Part shown: positions 1-8,053 of the stretch, in pieces | Numbering within the stretch: the stretch's first letter is position 1 | Layout: each line of letters opens with the position of its first letter | Origin: JAABPW01 sp037132275 | Lineage (GTDB): Bacteria; Verrucomicrobiota; Kiritimatiellia; CAIKKV01; CAITUY01 | Direction of reading: 5' to 3' | DNA: 38,168 nucleotides | Assembly: GCA_037132275.1 (NCBI GenBank) | Contig: JBAXPK010000027.1 | Coordinates: 1-38,168, forward strand | The notes under the pieces: model-generated | What the model saw: only the letters and a program-made list of their open reading frames with translations | Database searches by the model: none | What the model was told of the DNA's origin: nothing | Position numbers and translations under genes: made by a program

Positions 1-294
1 GTGGTAACCGGACCGGAAGGTTTTGCGTCGGCCGTATTGCTGCGCGCCGTGGAGCCTGTGGAGGGGATCACGGGTCGGACGCAGGGACCGGGTTTGCTTT
101 GCCGAGCGATGGGTATCGCCAAACAGATGAACCGGCATGATTTGATGAGTGACGAATTATTTATTGCCGAGGACAGAGCGGACGAGTTCAAAATCGTGAA
201 GCGGCCCCGGATCGGTGTGGATTATGCCGGTGCATGGGCCAAGCGTCATTTGCGGTTCTATATCGCCGGCAATGCCTTTGTGTCGAGGCAGTGA
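1..294 (+). CDS. DNA-3-methyladenine glycosylase (AAG/MPG family), 3' end only
   Basis: This is the C-terminal 97 residues of a base-excision-repair glycosylase that removes 3-methyladenine and other alkylated purines. The stretch contains family hallmarks of the Pur_DNA_glyco fold: GPEGFASAVLLRAVEP near the start, TQGPGLLCRAMGI in the middle, and KRPRIGVDYAG followed by WRF-like AKRHLRFYIAGN before the stop. The family is about 190-200 residues long, so roughly half is missing off the left edge, including the catalytic glutamate region. The GTG at base 1 lies inside the usual NVVTGPEG context and is therefore an internal valine, not a start. The gene is followed after 61 bases by a tRNA gene. 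The family assignment is from recalled motifs; I am fairly sure of it. Confidence 0.85.
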   Translation: MVTGPEGFASAVLLRAVEPVEGITGRTQGPGLLCRAMGIAKQMNRHDLMSDELFIAEDRADEFKIVKRPRIGVDYAGAWAKRHLRFYIAGNAFVSRQ

Positions 295-355
295 GGGATA
301 TTGGACTTGAAAGGTTAGGACGGCATCCCTATCATCTGTCTTGTATTTCAACTTT

Positions 356-432
356 GCCCCGGTAGCTCAGTTGGACAGAGCAGCCGTTTCCTAAACTGCA
401 GGTCGCGCGTTCGAGCCGCGCCCGGGGTACCA
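356..432 (+). tRNA. tRNA-Arg, anticodon CCU
   Basis: A complete cloverleaf can be drawn. The acceptor stem is GCCCCGG (356-362) with CCGGGGT (422-428). The D stem is GCTC/GAGC with loop AGTTGGACA. The anticodon loop TTCCTAA (388-394) has anticodon CCT at 390-392. The variable loop is AGGTC and the T arm is GCGCG-TTCGAGC-CGCGC. The CCA end (430-432) is encoded. CCU reads the arginine codon AGG. One anticodon-stem pair is a C385/T397 mismatch, where this tRNA usually has a fully paired stem; the other four pairs hold. Confidence 0.95.
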
Positions 433-462
433 ATTGCTGAGCCATGAAGACACGGGGAGGTA

Positions 463-507
463 GGCCACGCCCACCCGCAGCACTACGCGTAGCGTTGTGG
501 GCAGGCC
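463..507. repeat. GC-rich imperfect palindrome next to tRNA-Arg
   Basis: GGCC-AC-GCCCAC (463-474) faces GTGGGC-A-GGCC (497-507), giving a ten-pair interrupted stem. At its centre lies the perfect palindrome CTACGCGTAG (483-492). No T-run follows, so it does not look like an intrinsic terminator. It sits 30 bases downstream of the tRNA and 45 bases past the stop codon of the convergent GH13 gene. It could be a dispersed intergenic repeat, a remnant of an integrated element at the tRNA, or a bidirectional processing signal. Only one copy is visible in this window. Confidence 0.6.
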
Positions 508-551
508 GTTGACCGCCATGGTGCTCGACGGCGCGGCGCCCAATCGGTCAA

Positions 552-2243
552 TTAATTTATCTCAAATATCTTAACGCCACAGGATTCCATCGTGATAGGG
601 AAAGTGGGATCATTAATGCTAAATGGCTCGCCGGTGAAGATGTCTTTCACCACAAGCGGGAAGGTGAGCCCGCATTTGGAGAGATTGGCGACAACGGTTT
701 GCGCGTGATAGATGTCTAGGTTGGAGAAAAGCAAAACCCCCGGCTCCTTTCCAGTTAAGTCCCGGCGATAGGCGCCCAAAATGGCTTCATGCCCGTTATC
801 GATGAATGTCACGTTTCCGCTTTGCCTGAAGACATTTCGAGTAGCCAATAACCCGTTGATCCGGGTGATGAAGTCCCGAATCTCGGGGATGGGTTGCAGA
901 TCGAGTTTTCGTCCCGGTCCGATGAAGGCGATGCGATCTTTCACTCCGGCTTCCACCCCTTGAACCATTCCCGTTTGGCCGAGTGTGTAAAGCGCACAGA
1001 TGGCGTATCGGGGAATGGCGGAGGATTCCGCTCCGAAAAGCTGGGCGGGAACCCCTGTATCATGGGTGGTCAACGCACACAGGTGACGTAACCGCCCGGC
1101 GACTTTATGAAGGTAATCGAGGTAATGTCGCAACTGGGGTCCGAACGGATATTCCCAACTGTTCGCCAGAAGCATATTGATGCCCCATTCGGGTACCGTG
1201 CGCTCGAGTGTGCCCTCGTCGGTGAAGTATTCGCCAAGAATGGCCAAATTTGGAAAATCTTTATGCAGGGAGGCGCTGAGTTCGGTAACGAAATCCGTGT
1301 TGCTGCTATGTAGATTGTCGAAACGCACCATCCCTCCGGTGCAGGCCGCATAATTAGACCAGAATCGTGCGTACTGCTTCATGTAGTCACAGAGGTCGTT
1401 TCGGATAAAGGTGTTGGGATGTTCATAATTAATCAGGGTCAGATCCTCCCATCGGATCCAGTTCTGCATGTGCCAGCAGCCGGCTCGCTTGAATCCGTCA
1501 GGTTCGGTATCGTCGGAAACAATCCAGTCCGGACAGGACCGTACCATCTGGCTGTCTATGCAGATATGATTCAGCACGAGATCCAGGCATAACCGGAGCC
1601 CCTGGGTGCGGCAGGTCTGGACAAAATCCTCAAATTGGTCGAGTGTGCTGCGGGGATCAGATGGATCGCGGTAGCGAGTATCCACATCAAATAGATTGGT
1701 AGCGGCGTAAGGACTGTCGGAATAACCCATTTGCGTGATGGGAAGCAAGTGGATGGCGTCAAATCCCATGGCGGTGATGGAGGGCAGGAGATGCTTCCAG
1801 TCAGTGATGGTCCCTGAAGCGCTGGGGATGAGGGTGTAGAGACGAACGGTGCGGATGGACGGCGGATCAACCATGACATAAGAATGGGGGACTCGGTCCC
1901 AGAACCATTGATCCCCGCCGTCGAGTGAATACTTGATGCGGAACCGGTAAAGGCCGCATCGAGGAATGGATAACGACAACTTGAATTCGTTCCCCTGGGT
2001 GGCCGTGAAGGGGATGTCTTGCCAATCCTCAGCCGTGGCGGCGCCGATATCAGTATGCAGGATGACTTGGGGGGGGCTAGATTGGCGTTGGTTCAGGCTT
2101 ACCACCAGTTCGAGAGGCTGATCATGGAACAAGCGGAAAAAGTTCTTCTGGCCAAACGGGAATGAGCGTTGGATGATACCGGCCTCCCCCTTCTGAAGCG
2201 AGCGGGGAGTGAGTTGAGGAATGGGCAGACGTGGCACTGTCAT
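552..2243 (-). CDS. GH13 alpha-amylase-family enzyme, GlgE-like
   Basis: A 563-residue glycoside hydrolase family 13 protein. An N-terminal beta-sandwich (about residues 30-128, like the domain preceding GlgE barrels) is followed by a TIM barrel. All four GH13 motifs are present: DLVLNH (221-226), GGMVRFDNLH with likely nucleophile D309, LGEYF with acid/base E338, and TTHD (H394/D395). The RFDNLH version of motif II resembles maltosyltransferase GlgE (RVDNPH), which extends glucan from maltose-1-phosphate. At 563 residues it is shorter than typical GlgE (about 650-700). No signal peptide is visible, so it is probably cytoplasmic. The ATG has a good ribosome site (AAAGGAA, six bases away). It is divergent from the iron exporter gene. 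GH13 membership is firm; hydrolase versus transferase is open. Confidence 0.85.
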   Translation of the reverse strand: MTVPRLPIPQLTPRSLQKGEAGIIQRSFPFGQKNFFRLFHDQPLELVVSLNQRQSSPPQVILHTDIGAATAEDWQDIPFTATQGNEFKLSLSIPRCGLYRFRIKYSLDGGDQWFWDRVPHSYVMVDPPSIRTVRLYTLIPSASGTITDWKHLLPSITAMGFDAIHLLPITQMGYSDSPYAATNLFDVDTRYRDPSDPRSTLDQFEDFVQTCRTQGLRLCLDLVLNHICIDSQMVRSCPDWIVSDDTEPDGFKRAGCWHMQNWIRWEDLTLINYEHPNTFIRNDLCDYMKQYARFWSNYAACTGGMVRFDNLHSSNTDFVTELSASLHKDFPNLAILGEYFTDEGTLERTVPEWGINMLLANSWEYPFGPQLRHYLDYLHKVAGRLRHLCALTTHDTGVPAQLFGAESSAIPRYAICALYTLGQTGMVQGVEAGVKDRIAFIGPGRKLDLQPIPEIRDFITRINGLLATRNVFRQSGNVTFIDNGHEAILGAYRRDLTGKEPGVLLFSNLDIYHAQTVVANLSKCGLTFPLVVKDIFTGEPFSINDPTFPITMESCGVKIFEIN

Positions 2244-2325
2244 CGGTATTCCTTTCCAAGGGAAATCATGCGAGGATTATGTCTAGGGCGAAGCGGAGTG
2301 TCGAGTTTTCTTCAAGAGGTCTATT

Positions 2326-3456
2326 ATGGCTACACAAGCTGATATTGTCCGGTATCGGGAAAATCTAAAGGAAGAACGCAATGCGATAACGCTTTATGAG
2401 CATCTCGCCCGAGTGGAGCCCAATTCGAGCCTTGGCATCCTCTATCGCAAATTGGCCGAGACGGAACGTAAACATGCGGCTGTTTGGGAGCAGCGTCTCC
2501 AAGAGGCCGGGACGGCAGTCCCAGCCTGGCGAGTCGACTGGCGGACTCGGGTGCTGAGTTGGTTGGCGGGAAGGTTTGGCGTGGGCTTTGTGCTTCCAAC
2601 CATTGCTGGCATAGAGCAGGGCGCCGGAGCCAGATATGATACCCAACCTGAAGTCAATGGGACGGGGATGCCGGGAGATGAACGGTCACATGCCAGGATA
2701 TTCAAGATGCTTTCGGGCCAGACAAATGGCCTTGCAGGCAGCGGGGTTGCCCGTCTGGAGGGGCGGCATCGTTCCGCAGGAGGGAATGCGTTACGGGCGG
2801 GGGTTCTGGGAGCCAATGACGGGCTGGTGTCCATCCTGAGCCTAGTTATGGGCGTGGCTGGAGCAGTCATGGATTCACACATGATTCTTATTGCCGGGCT
2901 GTCGGGATTGTTAGCCGGCGCTATTTCCATGGCGTTGGGCGAATGGTTATCGGTTCAAAGTTCGCGGGAGCTCTATACGCGACAACTGGACATAGAGCGA
3001 CAGGAGTTGATTGATTCTCCGGAGGAGGAGCGCGAGGAACTTGTTTTAATTTATCAGGCAAAAGGGGTGGCGCCGGAACAGGCGCGTCAAGTGGCGGACC
3101 ATCTGCTATCTGATCCTGTTTATGCGTTGGACACCTTGAGCCGGGAGGAACTCGGCGTGGATCCTGATGAGTTGGGCGGGTCGGCCTGGGTCGCGGCATT
3201 TACGTCTTTTCTGTTATTTGCGGCAGGCGCACTCATTCCGATTTTTCCTTTCTTTTTTACCCATGGGATGAAGGCGGTTATCTGGAGCGGTGGGCTCAGC
3301 GCGGTGGGACTGTTTGTCATTGGCGCGGGCATCACGCTGGTGACCGGGCGCAGTGTATGGCGCTCCGGTTTTCGGCAGATTGCCTTCGGATTAACCGCGG
3401 CCGCCGTCACTTACGGAATCGGACGCCTGTTGGGTGTACAGATCGCTGGATCATGA
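2326..3456 (+). CDS. Ferritin-like/VIT1 fusion membrane iron exporter (MbfA type)
   Basis: A 376-residue two-domain protein. Residues 1-130 form a rubrerythrin/ferritin-like four-helix unit with paired metal motifs ERKH (47-50) and ERSH (119-122) plus E25. Residues 155-376 match the CCC1/VIT1 iron-manganese transporter domain, starting with RAGVLGANDGLVSILSLVMG and ending in several membrane helices (about 168-206 and 288-372). Known relatives (MbfA in alphaproteobacteria) export iron and protect against iron and peroxide stress; that function is inferred here by architecture. The ATG follows AAGAGG at seven bases. The gene is divergent from the GH13 gene across 82 bases, which must hold both promoters. 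No Fur/Irr box was recognised by eye. Confidence 0.88.
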   Translation: MATQADIVRYRENLKEERNAITLYEHLARVEPNSSLGILYRKLAETERKHAAVWEQRLQEAGTAVPAWRVDWRTRVLSWLAGRFGVGFVLPTIAGIEQGAGARYDTQPEVNGTGMPGDERSHARIFKMLSGQTNGLAGSGVARLEGRHRSAGGNALRAGVLGANDGLVSILSLVMGVAGAVMDSHMILIAGLSGLLAGAISMALGEWLSVQSSRELYTRQLDIERQELIDSPEEEREELVLIYQAKGVAPEQARQVADHLLSDPVYALDTLSREELGVDPDELGGSAWVAAFTSFLLFAAGALIPIFPFFFTHGMKAVIWSGGLSAVGLFVIGAGITLVTGRSVWRSGFRQIAFGLTAAAVTYGIGRLLGVQIAGS

Positions 3457-3531
3457 TTCATCATTGTGTCTTGTGCCGCTTCGGATCATGTGATACAAAG
3501 CCCGCCCTTTAATCGAGAGGTAAACCGAAGC

Positions 3532-5709
3532 ATGGAAGCATTAGCACATATCCCCATGGGGGAAGGTCAATTTGAAGAGTGGTTTCTGACCAAAGTATCC
3601 GGAGAAAACATGCCGGTGGTCGATATGCAGAACGCGCTGCGGGAATTGCGCAGGGCTGGGATGATCCCCCAGACCAACGGTTGGGCCGAATTGATGGAAG
3701 ACACCCTCCTTGAACAGGGTAAGCTTGACGACGCGGTCAACGTGCTCCGGATGCGTGCCCTTTGGAACAATGGAGATCCGTCTTTCCGGGACGCCTGTGC
3801 GAAGCGGCTGACATTTGTTTTCCGAAATGATCCGGTCAGGAAAAAATTTGTTACCAACCTCGGGATCGACAAGGGCGTGGCATTGACAGAATGCTTTCGC
3901 CGGCTGGAAACCCTCCAGAACATTAAACCCGGCCTTCTTTGTATGGATAAGACTTGGGGTATCGGATCGATCAAGAATGTGGACGCGTTTTATGAGCGGG
4001 TGGCCATTGATTTCACCCGCAAGATGGGGCACGAGATGTCCTTTGCATATGCGGCTGAGACTCTCCAGCTGGTGGGCGATGAGCATCTTATGGCCCGCAA
4101 ATATCGTGATGCGATCGCGCTGGCTGCTCTCGCGGAAACCGAGGCAGCGGAATTAGTTCGAATCGCGCTCCGCAGTTACGGTCCGCTCCCGGTGATGCGC
4201 CTGCAGGAAATTCTGTCGGATGGAATTGTAAAACCGGAATCCTGGAAAACATTCTGGGAGGCGGCACGCAAGGCTTTAAAATCCGATCCTCTGATCGTCA
4301 TTCCCTCCAAACGAAGCGAGCCCATCATCATGCTGGAAAAAGCAAAGGCGTATGATGCCGCCTGGTTTACCGCCTTGGCGGGTGAGCGAACAGCGGAAGG
4401 CGTCTTCGCGAGTCTTGATAAGCTGGCAGACAATGCCAAGCCTGGCGAACTGGACGCATCTAGCCTGCGTGTCATCGGGGAACGTTTGGCGTTTCTGATG
4501 CGCGGATTCGGCGACAAGGATATGAATATCCGAGTGCAGGTTGTGGTGGCAGCCCGGCAGTGGATGGTGTCCGTTGAACAGGTAGACTGGATGCGGGAAG
4601 CCGGAGTCCTTATTGAGCCGGTTAATTTTATGGCGGCTGCCTTGGCCATCACCTCCAAGCGGCTCGACGCGCTCCTGCGATTGCTCTCCGATCACGACAA
4701 TGCTCGTTTGTACGATACCATCAGCGGGGCGATCCCCATCATGACCATGAATGTGCTTAACTCCTGTATGTCCTTTATGCTCGAGTCAGGGCAGGAAGCG
4801 CCCTGCATGGCCGTCTTCAAGGAGTTGGTCGGGATGCGCAAGGCGGGAGTGGAGGTTCTCTTTTGGCTTGCGAAACGCCCTGACCGTCTTGAGGCTTGGA
4901 ATTTGGGAACCACCGGCGATCTGGCCTTTCAGATCTTGCCGGCAATGGAAAAGACGTACAACGGGGAGCGGTTGCGTGCCGCCAATCAGTTGGGCGAATT
5001 GGTACAACAACGCGAATGGCTTGAATCGGCCGCAAATGCCATGAACGAGGTTCAGCGCACCAGCTTCATACGCTACCTACGTGCCGTCATGGGTAAAACA
5101 TCTGTCGATACCCAGGCCATGATTGGTCGAATTGTTCGGGTTTATCCCGAGTTGGTCTCCCTATTGACAGATAAACACGATGCGGCCTCTGCTGAGGCGA
5201 CCACCCCAAAAGGCGGATTGACCTCCTGGCGATCCTACCGTCTGCGCCAGAAACTTTTGGAGAAAATTGTCAACGAGGACATCCCCCAAAACAGCCGCGA
5301 CATCGGTGTCGCACGAAGTTACGGGGATCTGCGTGAGAATTTCGAATACAAGACTGCCAAGGAACAGCAGAGAATTCTCATGCACCGGAGCGCCGAGTTA
5401 GAGACGGACTTGAACACTGTGCATGGAACCGACTTCGCGACCTGCTCGACCGAGGCTGCGGGGATGGGAACAACCGTAACACTGGAGATGGATGATGGCC
5501 GGAAAGACGTCTTCAGCATCTTGGGTGAATGGGATCAGGATGCCGAGAAGGGGATCATCTCCTGTAGCAGTCGGTTGGGTAAAGTGTTGACCGGGCACAG
5601 GGTCGGCGAGGTGATCGACATACCCGGGGATAAGGGAGATGTCAAGTGTCGCATTCTCGCTGTGTCGGCGCTATCCGAGGATGTGTGCATGTGGGCCAAA
5701 GGAGTCTGA
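3532..5709 (+). CDS. greA: Extended GreA-type transcript cleavage factor
   Basis: A 725-residue protein whose last 160 residues are a GreA. The coiled-coil tip signature is RSYGDLRENFEYKTAKEQQ (YGDL at residue 597 onward), with the acidic D and E that GreA uses to stimulate RNA cleavage in backtracked RNA polymerase. The C-terminal FKBP-like part includes ISCSSRLGKVLTGHRVGEV. Normal GreA is about 158 residues. Here about 560 helical, repeat-like residues of unknown role precede it, as in the long GreA of chlamydiae. The ATG at 3532 was chosen over an upstream in-frame start at 3466 because AGAGG lies 11 bases before it and similarity to an ordered domain begins there. It likely acts on RNA polymerase; the N-terminal part may bind a partner. 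Confidence 0.85.
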   Translation: MEALAHIPMGEGQFEEWFLTKVSGENMPVVDMQNALRELRRAGMIPQTNGWAELMEDTLLEQGKLDDAVNVLRMRALWNNGDPSFRDACAKRLTFVFRNDPVRKKFVTNLGIDKGVALTECFRRLETLQNIKPGLLCMDKTWGIGSIKNVDAFYERVAIDFTRKMGHEMSFAYAAETLQLVGDEHLMARKYRDAIALAALAETEAAELVRIALRSYGPLPVMRLQEILSDGIVKPESWKTFWEAARKALKSDPLIVIPSKRSEPIIMLEKAKAYDAAWFTALAGERTAEGVFASLDKLADNAKPGELDASSLRVIGERLAFLMRGFGDKDMNIRVQVVVAARQWMVSVEQVDWMREAGVLIEPVNFMAAALAITSKRLDALLRLLSDHDNARLYDTISGAIPIMTMNVLNSCMSFMLESGQEAPCMAVFKELVGMRKAGVEVLFWLAKRPDRLEAWNLGTTGDLAFQILPAMEKTYNGERLRAANQLGELVQQREWLESAANAMNEVQRTSFIRYLRAVMGKTSVDTQAMIGRIVRVYPELVSLLTDKHDAASAEATTPKGGLTSWRSYRLRQKLLEKIVNEDIPQNSRDIGVARSYGDLRENFEYKTAKEQQRILMHRSAELETDLNTVHGTDFATCSTEAAGMGTTVTLEMDDGRKDVFSILGEWDQDAEKGIISCSSRLGKVLTGHRVGEVIDIPGDKGDVKCRILAVSALSEDVCMWAKGV

Positions 5710-5717
5710 TGGCGCGA

Positions 5718-5746
5718 TTGACATAGATGGGGTCTTTTGATATCTA
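5718..5746 (+). promoter_or_regulatory. Candidate sigma-70 promoter for the dksA-like gene
   Basis: A perfect -35 TTGACA (5718-5723) is followed after 17 bases by TATCTA (5741-5746), a weak -10. It lies just after the greA stop codon and 60 bases before the next start. The T-run TTTTTTTT at about 5754-5761 lies within the leader. Seen by eye only; no scoring was done. Confidence 0.4.
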
Positions 5747-5805
5747 AGCGTGCTTTTTTTTGCGAAAACAGATGTTGAGCAGGGTTGAAAAGGCGGAACA
5801 GATTT

Positions 5806-6516
5806 ATGGCAAATAAAACGAAAAAGACAAGCAAAGCGGTTAAGAAACGGGTTGCGGCAAAATCTAAAGCGGTGACTAAAGTAGTGACACTGGCGCCGAA
5901 GAAAGCCCATGACGCAAGAAAAACGGCGGCGAGATCTACATCCAAAATCAAGGCATCCAAGCCCGTAGCGGGCAAGGTGTCAAAATCTGTGCCGATTAAT
6001 CGTTCCAAACCTTTGGCGATCAAGGTTTTCAAATCTGCCATAGGTAAGGTTGCTGCAAAAAAGGTTGAGCCGCCGATTCGGCGCAAGTCCCCGCTCGATC
6101 AGAAGATGCTGCAGTTGCTGAAGGATGCCATGATTAAGATGCGGGATCGCCTGACGGGGCAGATTTCAGCGCAATCAGATGATTCCCTTAAGTATGTCGA
6201 CGATACCTCCTCTGAAGATCGTACGGATGATTTTGACAAGGAGTTTGCTCTTAACATGGTGAGCAGCGAACATGATTCCCTTTTTGAGATTGATAACGCA
6301 TTGCGCCGTATTGCGGAACATAACTATGGATTCTGTGACGGCTGCAACTGTGCAATCGAAAAGCCGAGGCTGCAGGCGCTACCGTTTGCCAGAATGTGCA
6401 TTCGCTGCCAGTCGGAACAGGAAAAGGGGCGCACCCGGTTCCGCCCGTTCGGTGATACCCTGGCCCAGGGTGTGGAGCAAGCTCCGGAAGTTGTGGAACA
6501 GGAAGAAGCCGAATAG
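5806..6516 (+). CDS. DksA/TraR zinc-finger protein with lysine-rich H1-like N-terminus
   Basis: A 236-residue protein in two parts. Residues 1-95 are extremely rich in Lys, Ala, Ser and Val, like bacterial histone H1-like tails. Residues 95-236 are a DksA/TraR module: a helical region with acidic DDFDKEFALN in the place of the coiled-coil tip, then a four-cysteine zinc finger (C177, C180, C198, C201; CDGC and CIRC). DksA proteins bind the secondary channel of RNA polymerase and tune transcription with ppGpp. The basic tail could add DNA or RNA binding. The ATG at 5806 follows AAGGCGG; an upstream TTG at 5785 is possible. It follows greA, so two secondary-channel factors are adjacent, and it precedes lspA by 52 bases. 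Confidence 0.88.
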   Translation: MANKTKKTSKAVKKRVAAKSKAVTKVVTLAPKKAHDARKTAARSTSKIKASKPVAGKVSKSVPINRSKPLAIKVFKSAIGKVAAKKVEPPIRRKSPLDQKMLQLLKDAMIKMRDRLTGQISAQSDDSLKYVDDTSSEDRTDDFDKEFALNMVSSEHDSLFEIDNALRRIAEHNYGFCDGCNCAIEKPRLQALPFARMCIRCQSEQEKGRTRFRPFGDTLAQGVEQAPEVVEQEEAE

Positions 6517-6568
6517 AATAGCAGGACGGTGTTAATTGCGGATTACCCGTTTTTGAGTTTGCAGTATT

Positions 6569-7039
6569 ATGCAGGTATTATTGCTGAGTATTGCGATCAT
6601 CGTGCTGGATCAAATCACCAAATATTGGGTGACGCTTAAATTCTATCTCGGCGAATCCGTGGCGATTATCCCCGGTTTTTTCAGCCTGACCTACGTGCGT
6701 AATACGGGGGCGGCATGGGGGATGTTGGGAGGGTGGAACGGTCTTCTTGTAGGGTTATCGTCAGTTGTGCTCGTGACGCTCATCCTCTTCCGTCGGTCTT
6801 TTCTGACAGACACCCCGATACATCGAGTCTCCAGCGGGTTGATGATCGGCGGAATCGCCGGAAATCTGCTAGATCGTATCCGACTTCACTATGTCGTTGA
6901 TTTTCTCGATTTTTTTTGGACGTCCTATCATTTTCCTGCCTTTAATGTGGCTGATTCCGCTATTTGTATCGGAGTTGGTCTTTATATGCTGTCCTCTCTT
7001 CTGGCTCCGGAAAAGGCGGCCGGGGGAAAAACGGACTAA
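6569..7039 (+). CDS. lspA: Lipoprotein signal peptidase (signal peptidase II)
   Basis: A 156-residue inner-membrane aspartyl protease that cleaves signal peptides of diacylglyceryl-modified prolipoproteins. Four membrane helices are evident. Family motifs are in order: LDQITKYW (13-20), RNTGAAWG (44-51), GGIAGNLLDR (94-103), then the catalytic dyad D111 in VVDF and D129 in FNVADS. The spacing of these two aspartates (18 residues) fits the family. Length is normal. The start has no clear Shine-Dalgarno site. It is followed by miaA after 14 bases, so the two are probably co-transcribed. Assignment is firm. Confidence 0.97.
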   Translation: MQVLLLSIAIIVLDQITKYWVTLKFYLGESVAIIPGFFSLTYVRNTGAAWGMLGGWNGLLVGLSSVVLVTLILFRRSFLTDTPIHRVSSGLMIGGIAGNLLDRIRLHYVVDFLDFFWTSYHFPAFNVADSAICIGVGLYMLSSLLAPEKAAGGKTD

Positions 7040-7053
7040 CGGTGTGACGCCGG

Positions 7054-8007
7054 ATGAATCCTCAAGCTTCCAGTTATCAGGCTTATTTCCTTATCGGTCC
7101 CACGGCGACGGGGAAAACCGCGATTGCGCAACGGTTGGCTGAGTCAATGGGCGCGGAAATCCTGTCGGCTGACTCAATGCTCGTGTATCGCGGAATGAGC
7201 CTCGGCACAGCCAAACCTTCTTTGGACGAACGGCGCCGTGTGCGGTATTGGGGAGTGGATCTCGTGGATCCATGGGAGTCCTTTAGCGTAGCTCGTTTTA
7301 TCACTGAGGCACGCCGGTGTTTTGCATCAGCACGTGAACGCGGTATTTCCATCATCATTGCCGGAGGAACAGGACTCTATCTCAAAGCTCTGCTTGAGGG
7401 GCTGGATGAACTTCCTGACCCCTCGCCGGCGGTGAGATTGCGATGGCAGGACGTTATGGATCAGAAGGGGGTGGAAGGCCTTCGGCTTGCCTTGGCGGCA
7501 CGAAATCAGGCATGGTTGGAGTCATTGTCCGATCCGTTTAACAGCCGGAGGCTTATGCGTGCCCTTGAGCTGAGCGAATCCGGATTCACGGAGCCTCCCC
7601 GTTCGTGGGGTAATCGGGCTCGCTCGACGGCGGTGACGGGGCTTGAGGTTCCACGCGAGGAATTACTCGCCCGCATCGAACGTCGTGTGCGGGACATGTA
7701 TGAGTCCGGCTTGTTGGAGGAGACGCGCGCGCTGGTTTCTGGTCCGTTGCCTCTTTCCCTGACCGCTGCCGGAGCCATCGGCTATGCCGAGGCCATTGCT
7801 TGTTTGCGTGGCACTTTGTCGCGCGAAACCGCCATTCAGCTAACCATCCAGAGGACACGGCAGTTAGCCAAAAGGCAAATGACCTGGTTTCGGCATCAAA
7901 TGAATGTCTTCTGGATACCGACATCAGGACTTGCCCTCCATGAAGTGGCCGAAAACGTGGCAGTTGCATGGAGGCAACGCGGCCCGCAAACGGTTGAGCT
8001 CGGTTAA
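7054..8007 (+). CDS. miaA: tRNA dimethylallyltransferase
   Basis: A 317-residue enzyme that transfers a dimethylallyl group to the N6 of A37 in tRNAs reading U-starting codons. The P-loop GPTATGKT (15-22), SADSMLVYRGMSLGTAKPS (about 39-57), AGGTGLYLKALL and the C-terminal TRQLAKRQMTWFR signature are all present. The usual Q in SADSMQVYRG is L here, a small deviation at a position that normally sits in the substrate/tRNA contact region. Length is typical. It lies 14 bases after lspA. Its dimethylallyl diphosphate substrate would come from the MEP pathway, two genes of which (dxr, ispG) lie further along on the other strand. Confidence 0.96.
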   Translation: MNPQASSYQAYFLIGPTATGKTAIAQRLAESMGAEILSADSMLVYRGMSLGTAKPSLDERRRVRYWGVDLVDPWESFSVARFITEARRCFASARERGISIIIAGGTGLYLKALLEGLDELPDPSPAVRLRWQDVMDQKGVEGLRLALAARNQAWLESLSDPFNSRRLMRALELSESGFTEPPRSWGNRARSTAVTGLEVPREELLARIERRVRDMYESGLLEETRALVSGPLPLSLTAAGAIGYAEAIACLRGTLSRETAIQLTIQRTRQLAKRQMTWFRHQMNVFWIPTSGLALHEVAENVAVAWRQRGPQTVELG

Positions 8008-8023
8008 ATTAATTATCTTTAAT
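7994..8023 (+). promoter_or_regulatory. Candidate promoter for radC
   Basis: TTGAGC (7994-7999), an 18-base spacer and TTTAAT (8018-8023) overlap the end of miaA in an unusually AT-rich stretch. A TATAGT at 8031-8036 is an alternative -10 but has no good -35. Read by eye; the leader to the ATG at 8054 would be about 24 bases. Confidence 0.35.
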
Positions 8024-8053
8024 TATAGATTATAGTGTAATAGATTGCCCTCC

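Noticed and set aside
2330..2930. Long minus-strand open frames opposite the iron exporter
   Set aside because: They mirror the GC-rich codon positions of a convincing gene and show no protein-like motifs.
3466..3531. An earlier start for the extended GreA
   Set aside because: No ribosome site, and the extra 22 residues look like non-coding sequence; ATG 3532 has AGAGG ahead.
5752..5770. Intrinsic terminator after greA at the T-run
   Set aside because: Only a four-base AAGC/GCTT stem with a two-base loop precedes it, too weak to call.
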